From CATZDY01 sp045599035 (GTDB taxonomy: Bacteria > Bacillota > Desulfotomaculia > Desulfotomaculales > Desulfocucumaceae), in assembly GCA_045599035.1 (NCBI GenBank), contig JAZRVI010000009.1, positions 1-64,000 of the forward strand: a stretch of DNA of 64,000 nucleotides. The letters are read 5' to 3'. The notes below the pieces were generated by a model. The model searched no databases. It saw only the letters and a list, made by a program, of their open reading frames with translations, and had not been told where the DNA came from. A program made the translations under genes and the position numbers. Shown here piece after piece: positions 27,373 to 37,570 of this stretch; positions within the stretch are counted from its first letter, which is position 1, and each line of letters begins with the position of its first letter.

Positions 27373-27446
27373 TTCTTTCCTTAGAAAAATTAACTTTAAT
27401 TATAATTATATTGAAAAATCCAGGCTGACTCCAAGTATTATCTGGA

Positions 27447-28886
27447 TTAACCCAGCTTTTCTTTTAATAATTTATTCACCAAATCCGGATTAGCCTTACC
27501 CTTGCTGGCCTTCATCACCTGACCCACCAAAAAGCCAATGGCCTTGCCCTTGCCGGAGCGATAGTCTTCTACCACCTTGGGATTATTGGCAATAACCTGT
27601 TCGACCATAGCCACAATTTCCCCTTCATTGGAAATCTGGGTCAAGCCCTTTTCTTCCACAATCTGTTGGGGATCCTGTCCGCTTTCAAACATGGCTTCAA
27701 AAACCGTTTTGGCAATTTTGCCGCTGATTACGCCCTGTTCCTGCAATTTCAGCATGGCGGCCAGTTGACCGGGGGCAATCTTACAATCGGCAATTTCCTG
27801 CCGATTTTCGTTTAATAATTTGGTTAAATCACCCATAATCCAGTTGGCAATGGCTTTGGGATTACTATATTCCTTCAGACAAGCTTCAAAATAATCGGCT
27901 GCTTCCCTTGAAGCTGTCAAAATTCCGGCATCATAAGAGGAAAGCCCCAATTCTTCCACATAGCGTTTGATCCGGGCATCCGGCATTTCCGGCAAGGATT
28001 CCCGAATTCGTTCGATTACAGCTTCTTCCACCACCACCGGCACCAAATCCGGTTCTGGGAAATAGCGGTAGTCATGGGCATCTTCCTTGCTCCGCATGGA
28101 CAAAGTAATCCCCTTGTCATCATCCCAGGTTCGGGTTTCCTGAATAATCCGCTCCCCTTCTTCCAAAAGCTCGATCTGGCGTTCTACTTCATATTCCAAA
28201 GCCCGCTGCAAAGCCTTGAAGGAGTTTAAATTCTTAATTTCGGTTTTGGTACCCAGTTCTTTTTGTCCCACCGGACGCACCGAGACATTGGCATCGCACC
28301 GCATGGAACCCTCTTCCATTTTGCAGTCAGAAACTCCGGTATATTGAATCACACTGCGTAATTTTTCGGCATAAGCCCGGGCTTCTTCCGGGGAACGCAT
28401 ATCCGGTTCGGAAACAATTTCAATCAAAGGTACGCCAATTCGGTTATAATCTACCAATGAATAAGGAGAGGTAGAAATGGTTCCCTGGTGTACCAGCTTT
28501 CCGGCATCTTCTTCCATGTGAGCTCTGGTTACCCCAATACGCTTGACCTGACCATCCAGTTCAATTTCCAGCCAGCCATGCTCGGCAATTGGCAAGTCAT
28601 ATTGAGAAATCTGATAGTTTTTGGACTGATCCGGATAAAAGTAATTTTTGCGGTCAAATTTGGAAAAACGGGCAATTTGGCAGTTTAAAGCCAAACCGGC
28701 TCGAATGGCATATTCCAGCACCTTTTCATTTAAGACCGGCAGCACCCCAGGCAGTCCCAGACAAACCGGACAGACATGAGTATTGGGATCTCCACCAAAT
28801 TCAGTAGTAGAGCTGCAAAAAATTTTGGTTTGGGTTTTCAGCTCGACATGAACCTCCAACCCGATAACTGTTTCATATTGAGTCAA
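27447..28886 (-). CDS. gatB: Asp-tRNA(Asn)/Glu-tRNA(Gln) amidotransferase subunit B
   Basis: A 479-residue GatB: IGLEVHVELKTQTKIFCSS at the N-terminus, FDRKNYFYPDQSKNYQISQY, MEEDAGK and the C-terminal YqeY-like tRNA-binding tail ending KGKANPDLVNKLLKEKLG. It binds misacylated tRNA and phosphorylates the acyl group. TTG start behind AAGGAGGG. Last gene of gatC-gatA-gatB with 15-bp gaps. Confidence 0.97.
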   Translation of the reverse strand: MTQYETVIGLEVHVELKTQTKIFCSSTTEFGGDPNTHVCPVCLGLPGVLPVLNEKVLEYAIRAGLALNCQIARFSKFDRKNYFYPDQSKNYQISQYDLPIAEHGWLEIELDGQVKRIGVTRAHMEEDAGKLVHQGTISTSPYSLVDYNRIGVPLIEIVSEPDMRSPEEARAYAEKLRSVIQYTGVSDCKMEEGSMRCDANVSVRPVGQKELGTKTEIKNLNSFKALQRALEYEVERQIELLEEGERIIQETRTWDDDKGITLSMRSKEDAHDYRYFPEPDLVPVVVEEAVIERIRESLPEMPDARIKRYVEELGLSSYDAGILTASREAADYFEACLKEYSNPKAIANWIMGDLTKLLNENRQEIADCKIAPGQLAAMLKLQEQGVISGKIAKTVFEAMFESGQDPQQIVEEKGLTQISNEGEIVAMVEQVIANNPKVVEDYRSGKGKAIGFLVGQVMKASKGKANPDLVNKLLKEKLG

Positions 28887-28901
28887 TTTTCTACCCTCCT
28901 T

Positions 28902-30365
28902 TTAAAAAGCACTCGGCTTTTTCTGATAATCCGTGTTTTGTTCAAAAGCATAGGCCGCCTGCAAAAGCTGACCTTCCCCAAAGGGGCGGCCTAAAAGCTG
29001 AATCCCCACCGGCAGCTTACCTTCTGCCGCAAAACCGCCCGGCAGAGAAATTCCGGGCAAACCGGCCAGATTAGCCGGAGTAGTAGTAATATCGGCCAGA
29101 TAAAGCTGCAAGGGGTCATCCTTATGCACTCCCTGCAAGCCCGCCGGAGCCGGACAGGTGGGAGTCAAAAGCAAGTCCACTTTGGCCAAAGCCTGATCAA
29201 AATCCTGCTTAATTAAGGCTCGTACCTTCAAAGCCTTTAAATAATAAGCATCATAATAGCCGGAAGACAGGGCATAAGTACCCAGCATAATTCTTCTTTT
29301 GACCTCATCCCCAAAGCCTTCACTCCGGGTTTTCATAAACATATCCAGCACATCAGCCGGTTTTTCGCTGCGATAACCATAACGAACCCCGTCATAACGA
29401 GCCAGATTGGAACTGGCTTCCGCTGGAGCAATAATATAATAACAGGGAACCGCATATTCCACATGAGGCAGGCTGACCTCTTCAATTTCCGCTCCCAAAT
29501 CCAGATAGCTTTGAATGGCGGCTTCCAGAACCTTCTGAACATCCGGATCAATTCCGTTTCCCCGATATTCCTTGGGTACTCCAATTTTCAGCCCCTTAAC
29601 CTCATCTTTTAAATAAGCGGAATAATCTTCATAAGCATAAGGCACGGAAGTGCTGTCTTTGGGATCGTGGCCGCAAATAATCTGGAACAAATTGGCACAA
29701 TCCCGAACATCCCGTCCCAAAGGCCCAATTTGATCCAATGAAGAAGCAAAAGCTACCAGACCATAACGGGAAACCGCTCCATAAGTGGGCTTTAGACCTA
29801 CTACCCCGCAAAAGGAAGCCGGCTGACGAATGGAACCGCCAGTATCCGAACCCAAAGCCACCGCCGCTTCTCCCGCCGCTACCGCCGCAGCTGAACCGCC
29901 GCTGGAACCGCCCGGAACCCGATCCAAAGCCCAAGGGTTGCGGGTCAGCTTAAAAGCCGAATTTTCGGTTGTAGAACCCATAGCAAATTCATCGAGATTG
30001 CTTTTGCCCAGCAAAACCAAATCCTCAGCCAAAACCTTTTCATAAACCGTAGCATTATAAGGCGGAACAAAGTTGGCCAAAATTTTGGAAGCACAGGTGG
30101 TCTTAATATTTTGGGTGCAGATATTATCCTTAATGGCCAGAGGAACCCCCGCCATCCGGCCAATTTCCTGCCCCTGCCGCACCTTGGCATCTACTGCTTG
30201 TGCCTGAGCCAAAGCCTCTGCCGAAGTCAGGGTCAAATAAGCCCCGATTTTTTCATCCGTCTGCTCAATTTGATCCAAATAGCTTTGACAAATTTCCACC
30301 GCCGAAGCTTCTTTATTTTTAATCAGTCGGTTTAGTTCCCAGGCTTTCATTTCTGTAAAGTTCAA
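28902..30365 (-). CDS. gatA: Asp-tRNA(Asn)/Glu-tRNA(Gln) amidotransferase subunit A
   Basis: A 487-residue amidase-signature enzyme with PLAIKDNICTQ, the Ser-cisSer-Lys region GGSSGGSAAAVAAGEA and GSDTGGSIRQPASFCG. It hydrolyses glutamine and passes ammonia to GatB. TTG start at 30365 with GGGGAGG 9 bp upstream. It follows gatC by 15 bp. Confidence 0.97.
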   Translation of the reverse strand: MNFTEMKAWELNRLIKNKEASAVEICQSYLDQIEQTDEKIGAYLTLTSAEALAQAQAVDAKVRQGQEIGRMAGVPLAIKDNICTQNIKTTCASKILANFVPPYNATVYEKVLAEDLVLLGKSNLDEFAMGSTTENSAFKLTRNPWALDRVPGGSSGGSAAAVAAGEAAVALGSDTGGSIRQPASFCGVVGLKPTYGAVSRYGLVAFASSLDQIGPLGRDVRDCANLFQIICGHDPKDSTSVPYAYEDYSAYLKDEVKGLKIGVPKEYRGNGIDPDVQKVLEAAIQSYLDLGAEIEEVSLPHVEYAVPCYYIIAPAEASSNLARYDGVRYGYRSEKPADVLDMFMKTRSEGFGDEVKRRIMLGTYALSSGYYDAYYLKALKVRALIKQDFDQALAKVDLLLTPTCPAPAGLQGVHKDDPLQLYLADITTTPANLAGLPGISLPGGFAAEGKLPVGIQLLGRPFGEGQLLQAAYAFEQNTDYQKKPSAF

Positions 30366-30380
30366 TTTTTCATTCCTCCC

Positions 30381-30662
30381 CTAAACAATTTTGGGTACTT
30401 TGAAAAATTCTCCCGCCCGTTCCGGAGCATTGGCCAGAACCAGCTCCTGATCCAGATGGGTTCCCACTTCATCCGCCCGAAAAACATTTTGCAGGGGCAA
30501 AACATGTGCCATGGGAGCTATATTTTCCGTATCCAATTCCTCCAGCTTTTGGGCATAATCCAAAATTTTGCTTAATTGTTCCTGATAGAGTCGGACTTCT
30601 TCAGGATTCAGCTCCAAACGAGCTAATAAAGCTACATGTTCAACTTCTTCTATACTCAGCAA
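30381..30662 (-). CDS. gatC: Asp-tRNA(Asn)/Glu-tRNA(Gln) amidotransferase subunit C
   Basis: About 93 residues with VEHVALLARLELNPEE, LDTENIAPMAHVLPL and the C-terminal FKVPKIV tail of GatC, which holds the GatA-GatB complex together. TTG at 30662 is preferred because AGAGGTG lies 6-7 bp upstream. A GTG at 30671 would overlap that ribosome site. Confidence 0.92.
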   Translation of the reverse strand: MLSIEEVEHVALLARLELNPEEVRLYQEQLSKILDYAQKLEELDTENIAPMAHVLPLQNVFRADEVGTHLDQELVLANAPERAGEFFKVPKIV

Positions 30663-30710
30663 AAAAAACACCTCTTTTTATTTTAATTATAACTAGGTTT
30701 AGCCCGATGC

Positions 30711-32300
30711 TCAACTATTTAAAACTAAAATATCCCCTTTTAAAATCTGAGTATCACCTTTGGGGATAACGGTTTCCCCATTATTCCTTTTGATCGCTAC
30801 AATCAAAGCATTGGACGGCAAAGCCAGATCCCGAACGAATTTATTTTCCCATTCGTGACCTTCTTCTATTAACACTTCTTTTAATAAAACCTGGCCGTCA
30901 TCAGTATAGGATTCTCCGCTAATTACGATCACATCCTGAGTTTTCAGGACGGTATTGCCTTTGGGTACCAAGGTTTCCTGCCCCCGCTTAATCATAACTA
31001 TCAAAATATCCGGACTTAAATTTAAGTCACAAATCTTTTTATTGTTCCAGGGATGCCGAGGAGTAATTATGATTTGCATTAACTGCAGATCCGTATCATC
31101 CTGATAATCGTTGAAGGTTCTTAGAACATCGGATTCGTCATCTACCATTTGCAGCTTATGGGCAATAAAGGGCAGCAAGGTACCCTGAAAAGCAACAGAA
31201 AGCAAAGCCACCATAAAAACAATATGAAACAAATCGTTGGTAATGGCCTGACCTCCGCCCACCAAAGCCAGCATAACAAATACAATGGAAGCCGCCCCAC
31301 GCAGACCGGCTGCCGAAACCAAAAGACATTGCCGCCAGGAACTGCCCAAAGGAGCTAAAACCGAAAAAACCGCCGTCGGCCGAGCCACCAAAATTAAAAA
31401 CAAAGCGATTAAAACCGCCGGCAAAATTACTGCTGCAAAGGCTTCCATGGACACCAAAACCCCCAGCAAAAAGAAAAGCAGAATCTGGATTAAACCGGTC
31501 AGACCGTCCCAAAAATGAACCAGGGCAATTTTATTGCGGATCCTGCTGTTGCCCAAAATAATTCCAGCCAGATAAACACTTAAATAGCCGTTGCCTTCCC
31601 AAAACTCCGGCACGGCAAAAGATAAAAGAGCCACTACCAGCACAAAAATACTGTCCAAACCGTTGGCTCCAAAATCCACTTTTTTCAAGACCCAAGCCGC
31701 CAGCAGGCCAATTAAGATTCCCCCAATCAGACCATAGGCCAACTGAGCAAAAATCAAATATCCCAATTCACTCCCGGACATTCCTTCCCCCAAAATCAAA
31801 GCCAGGAAAATCAGGGTGAGCATATAGGAAAAAGGATCGTTGGAGCCGCTTTCCAGCTCCAAAAGAGAGGCGGTATTATCCTTCAAATTCAACTTTTTGG
31901 CTCGCAGAATTGAAAAAACGGAGGCAGCATCGGTGGAGCTAACCACTGCTCCCAAAAGCAGACTTTCCAATCCACTAATCCCCAAAACCAGCCAACTGAA
32001 CAAGGCTACCAAACCTGCGGTAATCAAAACCCCCAAAGAAGCCATACCCGCCGCTTTGCCAGCTACTGGCCAAGCCATTCTCCAGTTGGTGCCAAAGCCT
32101 CCATAGAAAATAACGATAATCAACCCCAAAGAGCAGATTTTTTCGGGAATTTCATAGCCGTTAAAATCCACCTGAGTACCAAAAAGCATACCCAATAAAA
32201 TAAAAAGCAGTAAAGAGGGAACCCCTAATTTGGCAGAAAGACGATAGGCTATCAAACATAACAAAATTATTCCAGCACCAATTAGCAGAGCATTTACCAT
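30711..32300 (-). CDS. CPA-type potassium/sodium-proton antiporter with TrkA-C domains (NhaP2/CvrA-like)
   Basis: A 529-residue protein. Residues 1-385 form about 12 membrane helices of the Na+/H+ exchanger fold with GAVVSSTDAASVFSIL (acidic ion-binding motif) and LRGAASIVFVMLAL. The C-terminal 140 residues hold two RCK_C (TrkA-C) modules, the second ending in KGDTQILKGDILVLNS, likely binding a nucleotide or cyclic-di-AMP (family inference). Monocistronic between gatC and ligA. Confidence 0.88.
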   Translation of the reverse strand: MVNALLIGAGIILLCLIAYRLSAKLGVPSLLLFILLGMLFGTQVDFNGYEIPEKICSLGLIIVIFYGGFGTNWRMAWPVAGKAAGMASLGVLITAGLVALFSWLVLGISGLESLLLGAVVSSTDAASVFSILRAKKLNLKDNTASLLELESGSNDPFSYMLTLIFLALILGEGMSGSELGYLIFAQLAYGLIGGILIGLLAAWVLKKVDFGANGLDSIFVLVVALLSFAVPEFWEGNGYLSVYLAGIILGNSRIRNKIALVHFWDGLTGLIQILLFFLLGVLVSMEAFAAVILPAVLIALFLILVARPTAVFSVLAPLGSSWRQCLLVSAAGLRGAASIVFVMLALVGGGQAITNDLFHIVFMVALLSVAFQGTLLPFIAHKLQMVDDESDVLRTFNDYQDDTDLQLMQIIITPRHPWNNKKICDLNLSPDILIVMIKRGQETLVPKGNTVLKTQDVIVISGESYTDDGQVLLKEVLIEEGHEWENKFVRDLALPSNALIVAIKRNNGETVIPKGDTQILKGDILVLNS

Positions 32301-32419
32301 AAAACGCGATCACCTCTTGGTTTTCTGATACATACACTCAACAAGGAGCCTGTCTCTCCTGTGGGCAGAGCCTTTAGTTTTCTCAAGGAAAAAGCCAACC
32401 CCCTCTCTTGTATTATCCA

Positions 32420-34423
32420 TTATTGGGATTTATCAAAGGATAACTGCTTTAGCAAAGCTTCAAATTCCGCCTGACCTAAAACCGGAATACCTAATTCCTG
32501 GGCTTTGGCCAATTTGGAACCGCTGTTTTCTCCGGCAATCACCAGATCGGTTTTTTTGCTGACTGAGGAGGAAGTTTTGGCTCCCAGATTTTCCAGCAGT
32601 TCCTCGGCCTGCTGCCGGGTATAACCGGCCAAAGTACCGGTCAGCACCACGGTTTTTCCGGCCAGCCGACCAGAGCTTTCCGCAGAATCTTCCTCCATAT
32701 TTAAGCCCAGGTCGGCCAATTCATCCACCAGCTGAATATGCAGAGGATCGGCAAAATAAGCCAGCAGGCTTTGGGCAATTTTTTCGCCCAGCTCCGGAAT
32801 GGCCTGAATTTCTTCCGGGCTGGCCTGCCGGATTCGCTCCAGACTGCCAAAATGCCGAGCCAGGATTTTGGCTGCCTTTTCTCCCACATGACGAATCCCC
32901 AGCCCAAATAACAGACAATGCAAGGGTCTTTGCTTGCTTTTTTCCAGAGCCTCCAATAAATTTTGAGCTGATTTGGGAGCAAAACGCTCCAGTTCCAACA
33001 AATCCTCCATTTGCAATTTATATAAATCCGAAGCTTTTTTGACCAGACCGGCTTCAATTAAGCGGCTTAAAACCGCAGAACCCAACTGCTCTATATCCAA
33101 AGCTTTTTTGGCCACAAAATGAGCCAAACCGTTTTGTAAACGAGAAGGACAGGCTGGATTTAAACAGCGGACAGCCGCTTCTCCCTCCGGACGAAAAGCC
33201 GTTTCCCCACATTCCGGGCATGAAGCCGGCATTTGAAAAATTCGCTCCTCCCCGGTGCGTTTGCTTTTTTCCACCCGATCCACTTCTGGAATAATTTCCC
33301 CGGCCTTGTAGATCCAAACCCAATCCCCCAGCCGGATTTCCTTGAACTGAATAAAGTCCTCATTGTGCAAGGTAGCCCGGGAAACCGTACTGCCCGCCAA
33401 CAATACCGGTTCCAGCACAGCCACCGGGGTTAAAGCTCCGGTTCTGCCCACCTGAATGACAATATCCTTAATTTGAGTTAACGCCTGTTCGGGCGGATAT
33501 TTCCAGGCAGTTGCCCAACGGGGACTTTTGGCCGTGGAACCCAAGGCTTTTTGTTGTTCAAGCTGATTAATCTTAATGACTACTCCGTCGGTAGCATAAT
33601 CCAGGCTAAAGCGTTTTTCTTCCCACTCCTGACAATAGGCCAAAACCTGTTCCAGCTTACGGACTTTTTGGAAATGGGGATTAACCTTAAAGCCCAGATC
33701 CCGCAAAAAAAGCAAAACTTCTTCCTGGGTTTGCGGCTCTATTTCCAATCCCTCAGCCCGGCTCAGAGCATAAAGAAAAATGCTTAAATGACGAGAGGAT
33801 GTAATTTGGGGATCCAATTGCCGCAGCGAACCCGCCGCTGCATTGCGGGGATTGGCAAAACGGCTTTCGCCCGCTTCCTCCCGCTGCCGATTGAGTTCGG
33901 CAAAGGCTGCTTTGGGCATAAAAACTTCTCCTCGAACCTCCAAAAGCGAACAGCTCCGCCGCAAGCGTAAAGGAACCGCCCGAATGGTTTTCAGATTGGC
34001 GGTAATATCTTCCCCCCGCTCCCCATCGCCCCTGGTGCTGCCCTGCACCAACAGGCCATCCTGATACAACAAAGAAACGGCCAGACCATCAATTTTCAGC
34101 TCAGTCAAATATTCCGGTTCCGCCTCCGGCGGCAGATTTTGCCGGATCTTCCGATCAAAATCCCTCAATTCCGCTTCATTGAAAACATTGCCCAAGCTCA
34201 GCATAGGTACTTCATGCTGAACAGCAGCAAATTTTTCGCTCACCTGACCACCCACTCTTTGAGTGGGCGAATCCGGGGTAATTAATTCCGGATGCTCCTG
34301 CTCCCATGCCTGCAATTGCTGCAATAGCCGGTCGTATTCCGCATCACTAACCGATGGATCATCCAAAACATAATATTGATAATTATATTTTTGCAAAAGC
34401 TCCCGCAAAGCCTGACCATCCAT
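32420..34423 (-). CDS. ligA: NAD-dependent DNA ligase
   Basis: A 667-residue LigA of normal length. The adenylation lysine is in LTELKIDGLAVSLLY; the OB fold, the Cys4 zinc finger (CPECGETAFRPEG...CLNPACP), HhH motifs and a C-terminal BRCT domain (GKTVVLTGTLAGYTR) follow in order. It joins nicks in replication and repair. It lies 14 bp behind amj, in the order pcrA-amj-ligA on the minus strand. Confidence 0.98.
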   Translation of the reverse strand: MDGQALRELLQKYNYQYYVLDDPSVSDAEYDRLLQQLQAWEQEHPELITPDSPTQRVGGQVSEKFAAVQHEVPMLSLGNVFNEAELRDFDRKIRQNLPPEAEPEYLTELKIDGLAVSLLYQDGLLVQGSTRGDGERGEDITANLKTIRAVPLRLRRSCSLLEVRGEVFMPKAAFAELNRQREEAGESRFANPRNAAAGSLRQLDPQITSSRHLSIFLYALSRAEGLEIEPQTQEEVLLFLRDLGFKVNPHFQKVRKLEQVLAYCQEWEEKRFSLDYATDGVVIKINQLEQQKALGSTAKSPRWATAWKYPPEQALTQIKDIVIQVGRTGALTPVAVLEPVLLAGSTVSRATLHNEDFIQFKEIRLGDWVWIYKAGEIIPEVDRVEKSKRTGEERIFQMPASCPECGETAFRPEGEAAVRCLNPACPSRLQNGLAHFVAKKALDIEQLGSAVLSRLIEAGLVKKASDLYKLQMEDLLELERFAPKSAQNLLEALEKSKQRPLHCLLFGLGIRHVGEKAAKILARHFGSLERIRQASPEEIQAIPELGEKIAQSLLAYFADPLHIQLVDELADLGLNMEEDSAESSGRLAGKTVVLTGTLAGYTRQQAEELLENLGAKTSSSVSKKTDLVIAGENSGSKLAKAQELGIPVLGQAEFEALLKQLSFDKSQ

Positions 34424-34437
34424 TTTTTAACCGCCTT

Positions 34438-35271
34438 TTAAGTTATTAAGTGGGCTACGGCTACAATTAAATAAGCTGCCGGCAAAAACAGGACTTGAGC
34501 CAGCAAAGTGCCGCCAATTCGAGTAAGAGCCAGATAACGGGAAAGCTGCATAACCTCTGCTTCCTCCCGCACTCCTCTTAAAGCCTGATCCGTAACCCGA
34601 GCCGCCACCGGATCCACCACTGTGGCCAACAAAATTTGAGCAAGACCATTGACAATGGAAGCCATAGAATTGGTGGTCGAACGAAAATCCGGATATAAAG
34701 CCCCAGCATAGACCGAAGCCAAAACTCCAATGGTAAAAATTCCGGTAATCAGCACATTAGTTACCAAAAGCCCCTTGGGCAAGCCCCGATATTGAATATT
34801 TTGGGACACCTCAATTCGAGGAATCTCCTTTTGAGCCAGCCGGCATAACTCTTTGGGGCTAAAAAGCAGCATGACCAGCAATTTGGAAACCGAACCAATA
34901 TGTTCAAAAGCCACTATACCTTTGACAAAAACCCGCACAAAGCAGGGGATCAAAATCAAGCCCAAAATACTGCCCAAAGTACCAAAAAAAATAATAATCC
35001 GGATTTTGCGGCTAAGTTCGGTCAAAATCAGCTGATAGGCCGCCGAAGCTGTTTCTCCGCCTCCGCTGTTAATGGCCGTATCCACAATACTGCCCAAAAA
35101 AGGCCCCTGAATGGTATTGGCTGTGCTGGACAAAAGAAAAATCACACTGAACAGGGTCAGGGCAGTGGCCAGCCGTCCGGTTTTCACCCCAGCCACCCGC
35201 ACCGAATAAATCAGGGTATTAATCAAATGAATAATTCCGGTTAAACAGCCGACCAAAAGAACTCTTTCCAC
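34438..35271 (-). CDS. amj: Lipid II flippase Amj (DUF2837)
   Basis: A 277-residue membrane protein with six or more helices and the signature start IIHLINTLIYSVRVAGVKTG followed by LATALTLFSVIFLLSSTANT, matching Amj (YdaH). Amj is an alternative to MurJ for flipping lipid-linked peptidoglycan precursor. GTG start with AGGAGAAAAG. It lies 15 bp behind pcrA and 14 bp ahead of ligA; the function does not obviously connect to these DNA-metabolism neighbours. Confidence 0.88.
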   Translation of the reverse strand: MERVLLVGCLTGIIHLINTLIYSVRVAGVKTGRLATALTLFSVIFLLSSTANTIQGPFLGSIVDTAINSGGGETASAAYQLILTELSRKIRIIIFFGTLGSILGLILIPCFVRVFVKGIVAFEHIGSVSKLLVMLLFSPKELCRLAQKEIPRIEVSQNIQYRGLPKGLLVTNVLITGIFTIGVLASVYAGALYPDFRSTTNSMASIVNGLAQILLATVVDPVAARVTDQALRGVREEAEVMQLSRYLALTRIGGTLLAQVLFLPAAYLIVAVAHLIT

Positions 35272-35286
35272 CAGGCTTTTCTCCTA

Positions 35287-37485
35287 TTACTCTATTTTTT
35301 GCAAAGGAGCAAATTTCAAAAGCAAGTTTTTGACTCCCAAAACCAAAAAGTCCACCTTAACCTCGGTATTCTCTCCATTGCCTTTAACGGCCAAAACGGT
35401 TCCCAGTCCCCACTTTTGGTGGTTAACCTGATCTCCCGCCTGCAGCTTTAAAAGCTTGGCAGGACCTTTCACCGCTTCTTCTTTAACTGGCTTTTTACTT
35501 TCCGCCGGAAAAGAATCCGGAGATTCTTTTTGCACCTGATTGCCGGATAAGTTTTGGCTCAACACCAGCCGCCCCGGAATTTCCTCCAGAAAACGGGAAA
35601 CCAGATTAAAACGAGTGGTTCCAAAGAGGGTTCTTTGCCAACAATGGGTCAAATAAAGCATTTTTTCGGCTCGGGTGATGCCTACATAGGCCAAACGCCG
35701 TTCTTCTTCCATTTCCTTATCGTTATTCAAAGCATGAGCGTAGGGGAAAATTCCTTCCTCCAAACCAATCAGGAAAACCACCGGAAATTCCAGCCCCTTG
35801 GCACTGTGCAAGGTCATCAAAACCACTTTTTCATTGCTTTCCTGCAAGTTATCCACATCTGCCACCAAAGAAATTTGAGATAAAAAGCTGACCAAAGTTC
35901 TTTCTTCCGGCAGATCCGTTTCCCATTCCTGGCTTTGTTCAAAATTCTGGACTACGGACAAAAATTCCTTCAGGTTTTCCAAACGGCTGCGAGATTCTAC
36001 ACTGTCTTCATCAGCCAGACTGTCCCAATAACCAGTGATCTGCAAAACCTTCTGGGTAAGCTCCCGGACATTGTTTTCCTGACTGTGCAAATTCAGCTCC
36101 AACAAAATTTCTCCCAACTGTTCGGCAGCCCGCAAAGCCTTGCCGGTTAAACCAGCTTTTCTGGCCTGCAAAAGGGCTTTGATGCCGTTGCCTTCGGTTT
36201 GGTTAATCGCATAATCCAAAAGCCTTTGCAAAGAAACATCTCCAATACCTCTTTTGGGAACATTAACAATCCGAGTCAGACTGACCAAATCCAAAGGATT
36301 GCTGACCACTCGCAAATAGGCCAGCAAATCTTTAATTTCCCGGCGGTCATAAAATTTCAGGCCGCCAATAATGGTGTAAGGAATAGCTCGACGGCCAAAA
36401 ACTTCTTCTACATTTCGGCTCATAGCATGGGTTCGGTATAAAACCACAATATCGCTATATTGACATTTATTATTTTTAACCAGATTTTCAATCCTGCCTG
36501 CCACATAATAGGCTTCCATTTTTTCATCATTGGCCAAATGCCTGATTAAAGCCTGACCCTTGCCAGCCGAAGTCCAAAGCTTTTTTTCCTTGCGTTCTGT
36601 ATTATATTGAATCAGGCTGTTGGCTGCTTCCAGAATATTGCTGGTAGAACGATAGTTTTGTTCCAGCTTAATCAGCCGAGCCTGGGGATAATCTTTTTCA
36701 AAATCCAAAATATTGCGGATATCCGCTCCCCGGAAGTTATAAATACTCTGATCCGGATCCCCCACCACACAAACATTTTGCCGGGCTTCGCCCAAAAGCT
36801 TAACCAAAATATATTGAGCATAATTGGTGTCCTGATATTCATCCACCAAAATATATTGAAATTTTTGTTGATACCTGGCCAAAACTTCGGCCTTATTCTG
36901 CAAAAGCTTGACCGTCAGCAAAAGCAGATCATCAAAATCCACGGCATTATTTTTTTTCAGTTTTTGCTGATACAAAGCATAAATTCTGGCTGTTATCTGA
37001 GTGGAAAAGTCATAAGCCTGTTCTGCAAATTCTTCCGGGGACAAAAGCTGGTTTTTGGCCTGGGAAACAGCATGAATCAAAAAACGGGGAGAATATTTTT
37101 TATCATCTAAATTCAGTTCCTTCAGACAGTCCTTAATCAGAACCTGCCGATCACTTTCATCATAGACCACAAAATTATTTTCATAGCCAATATGTTCAAT
37201 ATTTTGGCGTAGAATCCGAAGGCAAGCGGAATGAAAAGTGCTGACCCAAAGCTCCCGGATTTCTTCTGGAATCATTTGGGTGATTCGGCTTTTCATTTCG
37301 GCTGCCGCCTTATTGGTAAAGGTAATGGCCAAAATATTGCCTGGCCGCACCTTCTTTTCCTGAATCAAATAGGCAATCCTAGTTACCAAAACTTTAGTTT
37401 TACCACTTCCGGCTCCGGCTAAAACCAGCAAAGGCCCTTCAGTTTGCTGTACGGCTTCAATTTGGGCTGCATTTAATCCTGCCAA
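35287..37485 (-). CDS. pcrA: UvrD/PcrA-type superfamily 1 DNA helicase
   Basis: A 732-residue SF1A helicase with LAGAGSGKTKVLVTRIAYL (motif I), VDEYQDTNYAQ (II), VGDPDQSIYNFRGA (III), QNYRSTSNIL (IV), TLHSAKGLEFPVVFL (V) and AYVGITRAEKMLYL (VI), plus a C-terminal PcrA tail. It acts in repair and plasmid replication. The first conventional codon is TTG at 37485, but homologues begin M-D-L/I-L-x-G-L-N, and ATC at 37494 followed by GAT CTA TTG gives exactly that with GGGGGCGG at better spacing, so the true start may be 37494. Confidence 0.95.
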   Translation of the reverse strand: MAGLNAAQIEAVQQTEGPLLVLAGAGSGKTKVLVTRIAYLIQEKKVRPGNILAITFTNKAAAEMKSRITQMIPEEIRELWVSTFHSACLRILRQNIEHIGYENNFVVYDESDRQVLIKDCLKELNLDDKKYSPRFLIHAVSQAKNQLLSPEEFAEQAYDFSTQITARIYALYQQKLKKNNAVDFDDLLLLTVKLLQNKAEVLARYQQKFQYILVDEYQDTNYAQYILVKLLGEARQNVCVVGDPDQSIYNFRGADIRNILDFEKDYPQARLIKLEQNYRSTSNILEAANSLIQYNTERKEKKLWTSAGKGQALIRHLANDEKMEAYYVAGRIENLVKNNKCQYSDIVVLYRTHAMSRNVEEVFGRRAIPYTIIGGLKFYDRREIKDLLAYLRVVSNPLDLVSLTRIVNVPKRGIGDVSLQRLLDYAINQTEGNGIKALLQARKAGLTGKALRAAEQLGEILLELNLHSQENNVRELTQKVLQITGYWDSLADEDSVESRSRLENLKEFLSVVQNFEQSQEWETDLPEERTLVSFLSQISLVADVDNLQESNEKVVLMTLHSAKGLEFPVVFLIGLEEGIFPYAHALNNDKEMEEERRLAYVGITRAEKMLYLTHCWQRTLFGTTRFNLVSRFLEEIPGRLVLSQNLSGNQVQKESPDSFPAESKKPVKEEAVKGPAKLLKLQAGDQVNHQKWGLGTVLAVKGNGENTEVKVDFLVLGVKNLLLKFAPLQKIE

Positions 37486-37526
37486 TAGATCGATGACCGC
37501 CGCCCCCTTTTCTCTAAATTGAATAA

Positions 37527-37557
37527 GGCACCGCTGTTAATCAGACGGTGCTTTTTT
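37527..37557. terminator. Terminator between hisI and pcrA
   Basis: GCACCG / CGGTGC hairpin with a 12-base loop. The plus strand has TTTTTT directly after the stem; the minus strand has a weaker TTATTC tract. It separates the his operon end from the pcrA start, although the better T-run faces the plus strand. Confidence 0.55.
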
Positions 37558-37570
37558 ATTGCTGCCTGGC

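Noticed and set aside
34247..34270. CCCACTC...GAGTGGG hairpin resembling an IS200/IS605 end
   Set aside because: It lies inside ligA in the conserved SPTQRVGG region, where the codons are explained by the protein.
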